DNA from: an uncultured Clostridium sp.
Lineage (GTDB): Bacteria; Bacillota_A; Clostridia; TANB77; CAG-508
Direction of reading: 5' to 3'
DNA length: 16,290 nucleotides
Assembly (NCBI GenBank): GCA_930980675.1
Contig: CAKNIU010000023.1
Coordinates: forward strand, 1 to 16,290
In this document: positions 6,666 to 14,713 of the stretch, piece by piece
How positions within the stretch are numbered: the stretch's first letter is position 1
Layout of the letters: the number at the start of each line of letters is the position of its first letter
Notes under the pieces: generated by a model
The model's database searches: none
Told to the model about the DNA's origin: nothing
What the model saw: only the letters and a program-made list of their open reading frames with translations
Program-made: the position numbers and the translations under genes

Positions 6666-7988
6666 TTAATAATCTCTTCCTAAAACTATTGTAAAATCTA
6701 CGTTTGAGTTATTTTCTCCCATTACAGAATCCCCTGTTCCAAGTAATGCTATAATAGAGTTTTCGTCTTGTGTAGAATTATTTGTTCTATTAATTATTGT
6801 AGTAGTAGTAGTTATGTTTGTATTACCCTTTTTAGCCACTTCGTATCCTTGCGCTTCTAATTGGTCTATGGCTTGATTGAGTTTTGTTTGACTTCCTGTA
6901 CCATTAAGGATTTCAACAGTAAAATTTTTTTGCGTTGTAGTTCCAGATGAGACTCCATTTGTACTTCCTACTGATGTTCCATTTGATACTGTATTAGTCA
7001 TACCACTTTCTTCATTTGTAGTTGTATTTGATGATGTTAAAAACAATTCATTTACAAGCTCTTTTGCTTCGTCCTCATCTACCAAGTAAACTGCAACCCC
7101 ATTGCAATATTGTGCAGTTCCCGGTAACATGCCAGTTTGTATATTATCTGCATTTATATTAAGTAGTGCTGGTGCATATTCCATCATTGTATCAAAGTCA
7201 ATATTTGTTTCAACCTCTTGTTCTATTACATTTAATATATCATTTATTTTTGTAATATTTTCTAATCTTAATGTTTGCTTAGCAACAGCCATTAGGAATT
7301 CTCTTTGAGTTCTCATTCTTCCTAAGTCATTGTCTCCATATTCATATGAATAGGATGTTCCATTATTGTTGTGTCTAAATCTTACTAACCATTCTGCTTT
7401 TTGACCATCTAGCAATTGATAACCTGGTTCTAAGTGTATATATAAATCTTGTGAACTATCATCATAATCCATTTTTATTGGTACATCAAAATATACTCCG
7501 CCTATTGCATTTACTAAGTCTCTTAAAGCTTTTGTATCTACAGTTATATAATATTTTAAGTTAAGTCCAGTTAATTCATTTACTGCATCAATTGTTCTTT
7601 GTGGACTTATTTGATATTTTGAATTTATTTTGTCTGATGCCGTTGCTGTATTTGGATTATTTCCAACAAAGCTATCTCTAGGAATTGATAAAAGAGTGGC
7701 ATCTCCTGTACTTGGACTATATTTTGCTACCATTATTGTATCTGTCATTGCCTCACTTTTTCCAAGCAATAAACAATAGAAATCCGGAAGGCTCTTTACT
7801 TTTTCTGGGTCTGTACCAACTAATGTTGTGACTATTCCTGTTAGTCCGCCACCATTTTGATATACTCTATACGCGAAAATTCCAGCTAAGATAATAATTA
7901 TTAATAATAAAATTAATACTATTTTTCCGAAAATTCTGCGTCCTCTATGTTTTTGCTTCTTTTCTTTAGATTTTTTATTATTACTCAT
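6666..7988 (-). CDS. LytR-CpsA-Psr (LCP) family cell-wall glycopolymer ligase with LytR_C domain
   Basis: LCP proteins attach teichoic acid or capsule polymers to peptidoglycan on the outer membrane face. This one (440 residues) has a basic cytoplasmic tail, one membrane helix (about 22-43) and the LCP catalytic domain (about 70-245). The domain holds the conserved Asp/Arg set: MTDTIMVAKY (Asp83), SIPRDSF (Arg104-Asp105), and GRMRTQREF (about 223-231). A Ser/Thr/Asn/Gly-rich linker (about 318-353) leads to a C-terminal LytR_C domain (about 356-438, TVEILNGTG...LEAQGYEV). The start ATG has AGGAGTG about 10 nt upstream, and a consensus promoter lies just before it. The gene converges with the carboxypeptidase gene. 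Which polymer it transfers cannot be told. Confidence 0.94.
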   Translation of the reverse strand: MSNNKKSKEKKQKHRGRRIFGKIVLILLLIIIILAGIFAYRVYQNGGGLTGIVTTLVGTDPEKVKSLPDFYCLLLGKSEAMTDTIMVAKYSPSTGDATLLSIPRDSFVGNNPNTATASDKINSKYQISPQRTIDAVNELTGLNLKYYITVDTKALRDLVNAIGGVYFDVPIKMDYDDSSQDLYIHLEPGYQLLDGQKAEWLVRFRHNNNGTSYSYEYGDNDLGRMRTQREFLMAVAKQTLRLENITKINDILNVIEQEVETNIDFDTMMEYAPALLNINADNIQTGMLPGTAQYCNGVAVYLVDEDEAKELVNELFLTSSNTTTNEESGMTNTVSNGTSVGSTNGVSSGTTTQKNFTVEILNGTGSQTKLNQAIDQLEAQGYEVAKKGNTNITTTTTIINRTNNSTQDENSIIALLGTGDSVMGENNSNVDFTIVLGRDY

Positions 7989-8024
7989 TTATTTATATCA
8001 CTCCTAAAATTTTAGTCTGCAACT

Positions 8025-8053
8025 AGTATATCAAATTTGAATTATAATATCAA
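8025..8053 (-). promoter_or_regulatory. SigA-type promoter of the LCP gene
   Basis: On the minus strand TTGATA (8048-8053), a 17-bp spacer and TATACT (8025-8030) form a near-consensus promoter. The predicted transcript start is near 8018, about 30 nt before the LCP ATG. Confidence 0.8.
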
Positions 8054-8075
8054 GATTTTTAAACTTTTTTCACAT

Positions 8076-8108
8076 AAAAAACATCTTAATATTTTATTAA
8101 GATGTTTT
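8076..8108 (-). terminator. Rho-independent terminator of thyX
   Basis: AAAACATCTTAATA (8078-8091) pairs perfectly with its complement at 8095-8108 around a TTT loop. On the minus strand the stem runs straight into a T-run. It starts 10 nt after the thyX stop codon and separates it from the LCP promoter. Confidence 0.85.
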
Positions 8109-8117
8109 ATAGAAAAA

Positions 8118-8789
8118 TCATACTTCCGGTGCAAATCTTAGTTCTGCATACCATTCTTCTTTAAAGTCTTTATCATACTCTACACATCCAAATATTTCAG
8201 GCATTTCTTTTTGGAAATATTTTAGAAGTGGAATTAATAATTGTCTTATAGCAGGATGTGCATGGTTTGAAGTTCTTAATTCTAGTATGTGCTTCCATTC
8301 TCTTATATCTGCTGTCATTGTCACTTCTGCTGCTGTGCTATGTGGTAAAACTAGTCTGCACATATCTGTTGATGCGTTTAATTTTTTCATTTCTAAATAA
8401 TGTTTTTCCATATCTTCCATAGCTTTTTTCCATTCAGCATATACTTTTACATCTTCAATGTATGCTGGATTTATGCATTTTATTTCATTTCCGTATTTAT
8501 CTTTATCATAGCTACAATATCTTGTTGATTCTATAGAAAAACTTCCAAATCTATGTCTTGTTAAGTCTTTGTAAACTCCTATGTCACAGTACATTCTTAT
8601 TGTAACTTTTTCATGTTCTAATACTGATTCGTGTCCTCTATTTATACAATTTTTTAATAAATTTTTATAACTATCTTCTGTTATATTTCCTTCTGAACGA
8701 TAACATGTTCTGCAAGCTCTTTCTATTTTTTTCATTATTTTAATTCCATCTATTTTTTCAACTTCAATCCATGGTTCTACTATTTTCAT
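8118..8789 (-). CDS. thyX: Flavin-dependent thymidylate synthase ThyX
   Basis: ThyX makes dTMP from dUMP using methylenetetrahydrofolate, FAD and NADPH in the cytoplasm. The signature RHR-x7-S is intact: RHRFGSFSIES at residues 78-88. The family features RGHESVLEHEKVT (about 51-63), CRLVLPHSTAAEVTMTADIREW and HILELRTSNHAHPAIRQ are also present. At 223 residues it has normal length. The ATG at 8789 has AAGGAGT about 10 nt upstream. A terminator follows, and a palindromic repeat element lies upstream, so it is probably transcribed alone, although no strong promoter is visible between the repeat and the gene. thyX replaces thyA in many anaerobes; no thyA or folA is nearby. Confidence 0.96.
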   Translation of the reverse strand: MKIVEPWIEVEKIDGIKIMKKIERACRTCYRSEGNITEDSYKNLLKNCINRGHESVLEHEKVTIRMYCDIGVYKDLTRHRFGSFSIESTRYCSYDKDKYGNEIKCINPAYIEDVKVYAEWKKAMEDMEKHYLEMKKLNASTDMCRLVLPHSTAAEVTMTADIREWKHILELRTSNHAHPAIRQLLIPLLKYFQKEMPEIFGCVEYDKDFKEEWYAELRFAPEV

Positions 8790-8827
8790 ACTTCTAATTA
8801 CTCCTTACTAATATTTTATTTATCAAT

Positions 8828-8992
8828 ATTACAATATATATTCTAAAACAATTCAGCGAACGAAGCTATACGCCGCTTAAACATAAGGTTTAAGCGCGTC
8901 ATGTGTCTTTATCTCTTTTAAAGCTGAGTGAAGCGTGCAAGCTGGAGCGAAGCGACCCGCGCAGTGAATTGTGGCAGAATATATATTGGAAT
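8828..8992 (-). repeat. Palindromic repeat element, copy A (diverged, with internal hairpin)
   Basis: The ends pair: CAATATATATTCT (8832-8844) with 8976-8988, and CAATTCA (8849-8855) with 8965-8971. The right half shares its GC-rich core (GAGCGTGCAAGCTGGAGCGA-like) with copy B, in the same orientation. The left half carries a different segment with its own 9-bp hairpin (CGCTTAAAC at 8874-8882 with 8888-8896). It starts 26 nt after the cvpA stop. With the 229-nt gap between cvpA and thyX largely filled by it, no gene is evident there. Confidence 0.8.
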
Positions 8993-9018
8993 TATATATC
9001 TTAAAATTATGAATAATT

Positions 9019-9669
9019 TTAACTCTTATATATAGAATTAAGCACAAAATTATTATTATACATTATTGACCCTATATTTGAATTATATATTAATTCTAAT
9101 AGCCCTGTATTTGATATTAATGGAGCGATCATTGATATTACAGCAAATATTGCATAAATTATTATTGCACCTTCTATTGCGCCACAAATTGCTCCTCCAA
9201 CTTTGTTTACTTGGCTTAATAGTGGTATTTTGTCTATTATTTTTGCTACAACTTTAATTATTGCTAAAATAATTCTTACTATAATAAATATTGCTATAAA
9301 CACTATTACAGTAATTATTCCACCTGCAAGTTCTTTGCCTATTGCATCAAAAGCCTCTTCTTTTGTTGTGTTTACACTTTCTGTTATGCCATTAATATAA
9401 TTTACTATTCCTTTTGGTAAATTTGAATTCTCTTCTACTTTAAAGTCTGTATCACTTAATGGTATGTTTTGTGAAATTGTTTGAGCTAGACTTTCATCAA
9501 AACTTGTATTTTCAATAACTGCATTTGTTATTGGTCTACAAAGCAATATTGCAAGTATTAATGCAACAACAACTGCTGCTATATCTATTATGCAAGATAT
9601 AAGTCCTTTTTTTAGTCCTACAAATATTGCTGATACCATAATAATAATGATGATTAGATCTACCGCCAT
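9019..9669 (-). CDS. CvpA family membrane protein
   Basis: This 216-residue integral membrane protein has four predicted helices (about 3-19, 26-45, 113-138 and 160-186). The N-terminus MAVDLIIIIIMVSAIFVGLK followed by KGLISCIIDIAA matches the CvpA family (colicin V production protein-like; DIIII...G.rkGl...). A soluble extracytoplasmic loop (about 50-110) contains several Glu/Asn. The exact role in Firmicutes is unclear; links to envelope homeostasis have been proposed. The ATG is supported by GGGAGGAG about 6 nt upstream. It is probably co-transcribed with the gene ending 59 nt upstream at 9729. Repeat element A follows its stop codon. Confidence 0.85.
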   Translation of the reverse strand: MAVDLIIIIIMVSAIFVGLKKGLISCIIDIAAVVVALILAILLCRPITNAVIENTSFDESLAQTISQNIPLSDTDFKVEENSNLPKGIVNYINGITESVNTTKEEAFDAIGKELAGGIITVIVFIAIFIIVRIILAIIKVVAKIIDKIPLLSQVNKVGGAICGAIEGAIIIYAIFAVISMIAPLISNTGLLELIYNSNIGSIMYNNNFVLNSIYKS

Positions 9670-9728
9670 TTTATTCTCCTCCCTTATTTAAAATTTTATC
9701 ATATTATTTTTATAAACTCACACATTAA

Positions 9729-10856
9729 TTATAAACTAATTATTTCAACTCTATCCCTGTATATTATTCCTGCCACATTATCTCCAATAACAATGTTTTT
9801 GTAATTTTGCCTTGATGTAAAGTGTTTTAATAGCCATGCACTATGATTCAAAAATACTATTTCATTTCCCATATCTACTGCTAAAATGTTATCACTGCAA
9901 TATAAACCGCTAGGCATTTGTTCTAAAAGGTACGTACTTTCGCTCGAGTTTTTTTCGTTTATTATTTTCACCTCATATTCGCTACTTAATATTCCAGATT
10001 GATTTTCCTGTATTTTGCTAATATAATTACTCATTTCTATATCTAAAAATAGTACATTATCCTCTATATCTGTTATTTTTTCTGCATTACCTTCATTTAA
10101 CCTATATACAGAATTATCATATTGGCATATTAAATTATTGTTATTATATTCTATATCTATTATTAAACTATTGTTTTCCGGATTATATGTATATATAATA
10201 GCTTCTGAAGGTGTACTTTTGGCCTTTTCTACAGATACTGTTTTTACTGATGACGATATTACTGTTCCTGATGTGTTTGCCTCTGCAAAACTCAAATAAT
10301 TGTTATCTTCTGATATGTCTACATTAGTAGCAACAGTTGATGATAAATATGTTTTAAATTCTTCATCGCCTGTTATGCCATACATTACAATTACTGATTT
10401 GTATGTTGTTCCTGTTAAAACTACTCCTACGGCTCCGTTTCTGTTTACTGTCATATATGCTACATTTCCTTCCATGGTCTTTTGCCATCGAAGACTAGTA
10501 TTATATATTAAATAAACATTTTGACTTCCTTTGTCAGCCAGAAGCAAGTATCTTCCACACGACTCAAATATTGGATTGTTTACTTGCACATTTATAGTGG
10601 TTTCTTCTTTACCAGAAGTATTATATATAGTAAGTTTGTTATTTTGCAAAATTACTATATGATTATCATAAGCATATATACTTGCATTTTCATTTTCAAT
10701 AGAAATTGTTGGTAAATCTTCATCTATAATATTTTTTCTAAATATGTATTCATCCATCCAATCTCTAACATCTTCATTTGTCACATACAAAGAAATGACT
10801 GTAATGACTGTAATTGCTACAATTATACCTATTATCCATACGATTTTTTTCTTCAT
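9729..10856 (-). CDS. Single-pass membrane protein with extracytoplasmic propeller-like domain (probably DUF5711)
   Basis: The protein has a short cytoplasmic MKKK start, one membrane helix (about 5-25) and about 345 residues outside the cell. The outer part shows repeated beta-strand patterns (IYAYDNHIVILQNNKLTIYN, YLLLADKGSQNVYLIYN, LFLDIEMSNYISKI), as in WD40/PQQ-like propellers. Proteins of this build next to cvpA in Clostridia are usually assigned to DUF5711; I make that assignment from memory of the architecture, not from a profile match. The ATG at 10856 is chosen because AAAGGA lies 6 nt upstream; an in-frame GTG at 10889 adds 11 residues but lacks a site. A consensus promoter precedes it, so it heads a two-gene operon with cvpA. 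Function unknown. Confidence 0.75.
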   Translation of the reverse strand: MKKKIVWIIGIIVAITVITVISLYVTNEDVRDWMDEYIFRKNIIDEDLPTISIENENASIYAYDNHIVILQNNKLTIYNTSGKEETTINVQVNNPIFESCGRYLLLADKGSQNVYLIYNTSLRWQKTMEGNVAYMTVNRNGAVGVVLTGTTYKSVIVMYGITGDEEFKTYLSSTVATNVDISEDNNYLSFAEANTSGTVISSSVKTVSVEKAKSTPSEAIIYTYNPENNSLIIDIEYNNNNLICQYDNSVYRLNEGNAEKITDIEDNVLFLDIEMSNYISKIQENQSGILSSEYEVKIINEKNSSESTYLLEQMPSGLYCSDNILAVDMGNEIVFLNHSAWLLKHFTSRQNYKNIVIGDNVAGIIYRDRVEIISL

Positions 10857-10927
10857 TACCGTTCCTTTCTCGCTTTGCTTTAATAGCACACAAGAATAGA
10901 ATTTTATAATTTCCTTTTTTCTTTAAT

Positions 10928-10956
10928 ATTCTATACTAAAAAAATTCCATTGTAAA
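10928..10956 (-). promoter_or_regulatory. SigA-type promoter of the DUF5711-like/cvpA operon
   Basis: On the minus strand TTTACA (10951-10956), a 17-bp spacer and TAGAAT (10928-10933) predict a start near 10921, about 65 nt before the ATG. The -35 lies in the loop of an 8-bp inverted repeat (AAAATTCC, 10941-10948, with GGAATTTT, 10957-10964), which is followed by a T-run on the minus strand. That repeat could be an operator or a weak terminator for incoming transcription. Confidence 0.65.
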
Positions 10957-11001
10957 GGAATTTTAAAATAAAATTGTCACAATTCAGTATATATACTATA
11001 A

Positions 11002-11129
11002 AAAATACCAATATATGTTCTCGAACATTTCAAGTGAGCGCAAGCGACGTAGGAGCGGAGCTGAGCGTGCAAGCTGGAGCGAATAGCGACCCGTGCGGCG
11101 AAATGAGAGAGAATGTATATTGGTATTTT
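11002..11129 (-). repeat. Palindromic repeat element, copy B
   Basis: The 128-bp element has terminal arms that pair over at least 21 positions (11002-11022 with 11109-11129, two G-T wobbles), then again CATTTC (11026-11031) with 11100-11105. The core is GC-richer than its surroundings. Its reverse complement is nearly the same as copy C. On the minus strand the closing arm runs into TATTTTTTATAG. It starts 32 nt after the stop of the GldG-like gene. The region 10857-11161 holds only this repeat and the promoter described above; open frames crossing it are not credible genes. Confidence 0.88.
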
Positions 11130-11161
11130 AGAACATTTATATTGATAAATTGTAACAGTCT

Positions 11162-12631
11162 TTATTTTTTTCTTTTTCTTACAATTGCAACTATTATGCC
11201 TGCAAGAATTATGACTACAGGAATTGCGAATATTATCCAAAGCACAGCTCTATTCTCTTGTTCTGTAATAGCATCAAAAGTTACTAATCCTGTATCTTTT
11301 CTTATTCTAATAGCATCTTCTCTGTCTGATAGATATGCTATTGTATTAAGTATTATGTCTTTATTTTGTCTTATTGAAATAGGTGTACCATAGCTTCCTG
11401 CAATTTGTACAGTATAGTTTGTTGCAAATAATGCGTTTGAGTATGCTACAAGTGTTGATTCTGTATCATCATCAATCTTTTTTGTTAATATTTCTGCAGT
11501 AACAAATGGTCCCTCTTCATCACTGTCCAGTTTTTGTGATATATCTGAATTTACGTCTTCTCTATAAAATGATGTATCTGTTGATTCTAAGAACGGACTA
11601 GCTGTAACTCCTAATTCTTCTAATTCTTCATCTGATACTGTATTTATTTTTCCTGAGTCTAATAGTGCTACCATACCATCTGTATATAAATCTTGTACTA
11701 TACTATTATATGACATTTGAGGTATAATCAAATCTGGTGTTCCAGCAATCATATGGTCTGTACTTTGTTCACATACAACGCCACTCGAAAAGTTTATTCC
11801 AAACTGAGATAGTATTTTTGTAATATTTGGATACGTTGTACTTTCTGTCCATCCGTTTATAAACATATATGGATCTTGCATCCAAACTATTTTTCCACCA
11901 GCATTTATATAATTTTGTATTTTTTCTGTTTCCAAGTCTGTAAAATCACTTGTTGGATTCGCTATTATTAACACATCACAAGTTTCTGGCATATCTGATG
12001 TAAGTAAATCTAATGTATTTACATCATTTACATCATTTTCAATATATGTAGCAAGAGTTCCCATTGCTCCTGTAGATTGGTCAATTCCATATTCACCATG
12101 GCCTGTTAAGAAATATATTTGTGGCTTTTGTGCTATTGTAACATCAAGTATTGCATTTGTTAATTTTTGTTCAGTTATATCTATGTATTGATATGAGGAA
12201 CTATCAAATGTATACATTTCGCTTGAGTCTATTATTTTATATCTTTCTGTTGCCTGAACTGCAACTAATTGACTATTTGTACTCACATTATATTGAGCTG
12301 CTAAGTCCGGCCTTTCTGATGTATCTATTATTTGAATAGATATTTTATTATTAACATCATTGTATTGTTTTGCAAGTGTAATAGCTGTTGATGCTTCATC
12401 ATATCCAAAAAAATACATTGTTACATTTTGCTGTACATTTGCTATTTGTTCTTTTGACTCGTCAGATAACGTGTATAGCTTTTGCTGTGTAAAGTCTAAT
12501 GGAGCAATATCTAAATTCATAAATAATAAATTTACTAATATAAATATTGCTATTAAAATTAAAATAAGTGAAGTTGTAAGTAAGCTATCTCTTATCCACT
12601 TTTTTTTGATAATTTCTATTAATTTTCTCAT
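11162..12631 (-). CDS. GldG-like ABC transporter auxiliary protein (ABC_transp_aux)
   Basis: This 489-residue protein is the third component of the Gld-type ABC system encoded here. It has an N-terminal membrane helix (about 17-36), a large extracytoplasmic region (about 40-455) and a C-terminal membrane helix (about 463-485) ending RKRKK. The family pattern is clear: DFTQQKLYTLSDESKEQI near the N-terminus, a thioredoxin-like segment (VTMYFFGYDE, about 69-78), and IYFLTGHGEYGI followed by CDVLIIANPTSDF and YINAGGKIVWMQDP. The last two are glutamine-amidotransferase-like elements. The ATG is supported by GAAAGGA 8 nt upstream. It follows the permease after 77 nt. In Bacteroidetes GldAFG supports gliding; outside that phylum the substrate is unknown. 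Confidence 0.87.
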   Translation of the reverse strand: MRKLIEIIKKKWIRDSLLTTSLILILIAIFILVNLLFMNLDIAPLDFTQQKLYTLSDESKEQIANVQQNVTMYFFGYDEASTAITLAKQYNDVNNKISIQIIDTSERPDLAAQYNVSTNSQLVAVQATERYKIIDSSEMYTFDSSSYQYIDITEQKLTNAILDVTIAQKPQIYFLTGHGEYGIDQSTGAMGTLATYIENDVNDVNTLDLLTSDMPETCDVLIIANPTSDFTDLETEKIQNYINAGGKIVWMQDPYMFINGWTESTTYPNITKILSQFGINFSSGVVCEQSTDHMIAGTPDLIIPQMSYNSIVQDLYTDGMVALLDSGKINTVSDEELEELGVTASPFLESTDTSFYREDVNSDISQKLDSDEEGPFVTAEILTKKIDDDTESTLVAYSNALFATNYTVQIAGSYGTPISIRQNKDIILNTIAYLSDREDAIRIRKDTGLVTFDAITEQENRAVLWIIFAIPVVIILAGIIVAIVRKRKK

Positions 12632-12708
12632 TGCTTATATCCTTTCAAAACATATTTATGTTCTTTTTTTGTTTCTATCGCCAAATTGTTATCTTTTTAT
12701 TTTAACTC

Positions 12709-13392
12709 TTATTTTACGCTTTTTCTTCTTTGTAATACCATAATTGTAAATACTACAAATAGTGCAGAAAATGATACCAATAATACTAAATTTTTTATTG
12801 ATATTGTTCCTAAATAGAATGATTCAAAAAATGCTTCCATTAATGAGAAATCTATAAACACGCTACTAAAGCTTGGTAAGAACCATAGTAAAATGAATAC
12901 TGCTATAGATATTACTGCTGATACAACTTGATTTTCTGTTAAGCTCGATGCAAACATACCAAATGATACATATGCTATTGCTAATAGTGCAAATCCAAGT
13001 ATTGCAACCAATGCTTTACCTAGTTGTGGCTCTCCAAAATAACTTAGTATTCCAAAGTATATTAGTGTAAGTAGTACTGAAACTAATACAACTAATGCTG
13101 CTGCAATAAATTTGCCTAATACTATTTGTGTTATGCTTCTTGGCGATGTTAGTAATAATTGTTCTGTTCCATTTTTTCTTTCTTCTGAGAACATTCTCAT
13201 TGTAATTAATGGCACTATAAATGTTAATATAGTCACTGCTGATCCAAACATATATGGAAAGTCTGTACTTAAGTTAACAAATATGTCCAGATAAAAGAAT
13301 ATGCTACATGTTAATAAAAATACTCCTATGTATATGTAACCAATTGGAGATAAAAAGTATGATTTAAACTCTTTTTTAATTATTGCCCACAT
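12709..13392 (-). CDS. ABC-2 permease, GldF/NosY-like
   Basis: This 227-residue permease has six predicted helices over its whole length. The N-terminal IIKKEFKSYFLSPIGYIYIG and the cytoplasmic coupling segment MRMFSEERKNGTEQLLLTSP (about 65-85) are diagnostic for GldF/NosY-type ABC-2 permeases. The start codon overlaps the ATPase stop by one base (TAATG), and AAAGGAGGT lies 8 nt upstream, so translation is coupled. It forms the membrane channel for the preceding ATPase and the following GldG-like protein. It is shorter than fused GldFG proteins but normal for a stand-alone GldF. Confidence 0.9.
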   Translation of the reverse strand: MWAIIKKEFKSYFLSPIGYIYIGVFLLTCSIFFYLDIFVNLSTDFPYMFGSAVTILTFIVPLITMRMFSEERKNGTEQLLLTSPRSITQIVLGKFIAAALVVLVSVLLTLIYFGILSYFGEPQLGKALVAILGFALLAIAYVSFGMFASSLTENQVVSAVISIAVFILLWFLPSFSSVFIDFSLMEAFFESFYLGTISIKNLVLLVSFSALFVVFTIMVLQRRKSVK

Positions 13393-14564
13393 TATTTTTT
13401 ACCTCCTTTTCTTTTCTTTTTTACTTCTTTTACTCTTTCTTTTTCTTCTTTCTCTCTTTTTCTATTTTCTTCCCATTGTTTATTAAATTCTTCTTTTTCT
13501 TTTTGCCTTAAATCTTTTTTGTCTTGTTTTATTGCTTCTTTTCTATCTTTCTTAGACATTTTGCTTAATTCTTCTTCTCTTTTTGCTTTTTGCTCTTCTT
13601 CCTTCTTTTTCTTTTCCTCTACCTCATTTTCTTTTTGGCTAATTAGCTTTAAGAAGGCATCTTCTAGTGTTATTTCTGATTTTTTTAGTTCTAATATATT
13701 AATATCATTTTTAGGGAACAAATTAAATATTTCTTTTCTTAGGTCAGTAGATTTATCTGCTATTAACTCATATTGCTTTGTTCCATCGTTTTTATCTTTT
13801 ATAAATTCTATAGATTTTAAGTTTTTAATTTTTTTAGCAACTCTATCTATTTTATTTTTTTCATCTTCTACTGTAACAAAAATTCTATTTTCTTCTTCAA
13901 ATTTTTCTTCCAAATTACTTGGAGTATCTACTGCTAGCACTTTTCCTTTATTTATAATTATAACTTTCTCACATATTTGACTTACTTCTGATAAAATATG
14001 CGAGCTTAATATAACCGTGTGATTTTTTCCTAGTTTTCTAATTAAATCTCTTATTTCAGTTATTTGTTTTGGGTCAAGTCCTACTGTTGGCTCATCTAGT
14101 ATAAGTACTTTAGGATCTCCTATTAGAGCTCCTGCCATACTCACTCTTTGCTTGTATCCGCGAGATAAATTTCTTATTAACTTTTTCTGAACGTCTGTAA
14201 GTCCAACATCTTGTAAAACCTTGTCTACTTTTTCTTTTTTGTCTTTTCTCTTTACGTACTTTAAATCTGCCATATAATTTACAAATTCTCTTACAGTTAA
14301 ATCATTGTAAAGAGGTGTACTTTCTGGCATATAACCTATTTGTCTTTTGACTTTTTTTGGATCTTTAGATATTTCATAATCATTCACAATTATTTTTCCA
14401 CTTGTAGGCTCTATGTAACCTGTTATCATATTCATTGTAGTACTTTTGCCTGCACCATTAGGGCCTAAAAATCCAACAATTTCATCGTTTTTTATGGTAA
14501 AATTAATATCATCAACAGCTGTAAAATTACCATACTTTTTTGTGACGTGTTTTACTTCAATCAC
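13392..14564 (-). CDS. ABC transporter ATPase, GldA-like, with long Lys/Glu-rich C-terminal tail
   Basis: This 390-residue protein has a complete nucleotide-binding domain: Walker A GPNGAGKST (Lys40), signature LSRGYKQRV (about 133-141), Walker B/D-loop VLILDEPTVGLDP (about 153-165) and SSHILSE (about 187-193). The accessory domain ends at about 308 with TLEDAFLKL, where this family normally stops. A further 82 residues (309-390) are almost entirely Lys, Glu, Arg and Gln, probably one long charged helix or coiled coil. The start is GTG at 14564 with AAGGAGG 8 nt upstream; no better ATG exists. It is the first gene of the Gld-type operon and drives the permease and GldG-like partner. Confidence 0.92.
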   Translation of the reverse strand: MIEVKHVTKKYGNFTAVDDINFTIKNDEIVGFLGPNGAGKSTTMNMITGYIEPTSGKIIVNDYEISKDPKKVKRQIGYMPESTPLYNDLTVREFVNYMADLKYVKRKDKKEKVDKVLQDVGLTDVQKKLIRNLSRGYKQRVSMAGALIGDPKVLILDEPTVGLDPKQITEIRDLIRKLGKNHTVILSSHILSEVSQICEKVIIINKGKVLAVDTPSNLEEKFEEENRIFVTVEDEKNKIDRVAKKIKNLKSIEFIKDKNDGTKQYELIADKSTDLRKEIFNLFPKNDINILELKKSEITLEDAFLKLISQKENEVEEKKKKEEEQKAKREEELSKMSKKDRKEAIKQDKKDLRQKEKEEFNKQWEENRKREKEEKERVKEVKKKRKGGKK

Positions 14565-14590
14565 AGTATTTTCCTCCTTCAGCTTCTTTT

Positions 14591-14621
14591 AAAGGATTTG
14601 CCTATTTTGAGCAAATCCTTT
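14591..14621 (-). promoter_or_regulatory. 11-bp hairpin at the predicted 5' end of the Gld operon mRNA
   Basis: AAAGGATTTGC (14591-14601) pairs perfectly with its complement at 14611-14621 around a 9-nt loop. The predicted transcript start is near 14625, so the hairpin would cap the mRNA. No U-tract follows on the minus strand, so termination is unlikely. A stabilising 5' hairpin or protein-binding site fits better. Confidence 0.5.
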
Positions 14622-14631
14622 GTTTTCCTTT

Positions 14632-14669
14632 AATATATCATTATAATGCAAGCAATTCAATACTTTCAC
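14632..14669 (-). promoter_or_regulatory. Promoter(s) of the Gld-type operon
   Basis: Two overlapping minus-strand candidates exist. One is TTGAAT (14655-14660), 17 bp, TATATT (14632-14637). The other is GTGAAA (14664-14669), 18 bp, perfect TATAAT (14640-14645). They would start transcripts near 14625 and 14633 respectively. Confidence 0.6.
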
Positions 14670-14713
14670 ATAAAATTTACATTTCTAAATGTGCTCATAT
14701 AACAAAAATTTAT

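Noticed and set aside
8790..8860. A thyX promoter formed by the edge of repeat A (TTGTTT with a 17-nt spacer and TATTGA)
   Set aside because: Both boxes match poorly. In DNA this A/T-rich such pairs appear by chance.
10857..10889. GTG at 10889 as the start of the DUF5711-like gene
   Set aside because: The extra residues contain the DNA of the AAAGGA ribosome-binding site for the ATG at 10856, and no site precedes the GTG.
10974..11393. Open frames on both strands across repeat B (10974-11393 plus, 10977-11240 minus)
   Set aside because: They cross the palindromic repeat and the end of the GldG-like gene, have no ribosome-binding site, and their translations show no domain. They arise because the GC-richer repeat has few stop codons.
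12360..12743. Plus-strand open frames under the minus-strand genes (for example 12360-12743 and 13519-13980)
   Set aside because: They are mirror frames of well-supported minus-strand genes, have low-complexity Leu/Ser/Phe-rich translations, and lack ribosome-binding sites.
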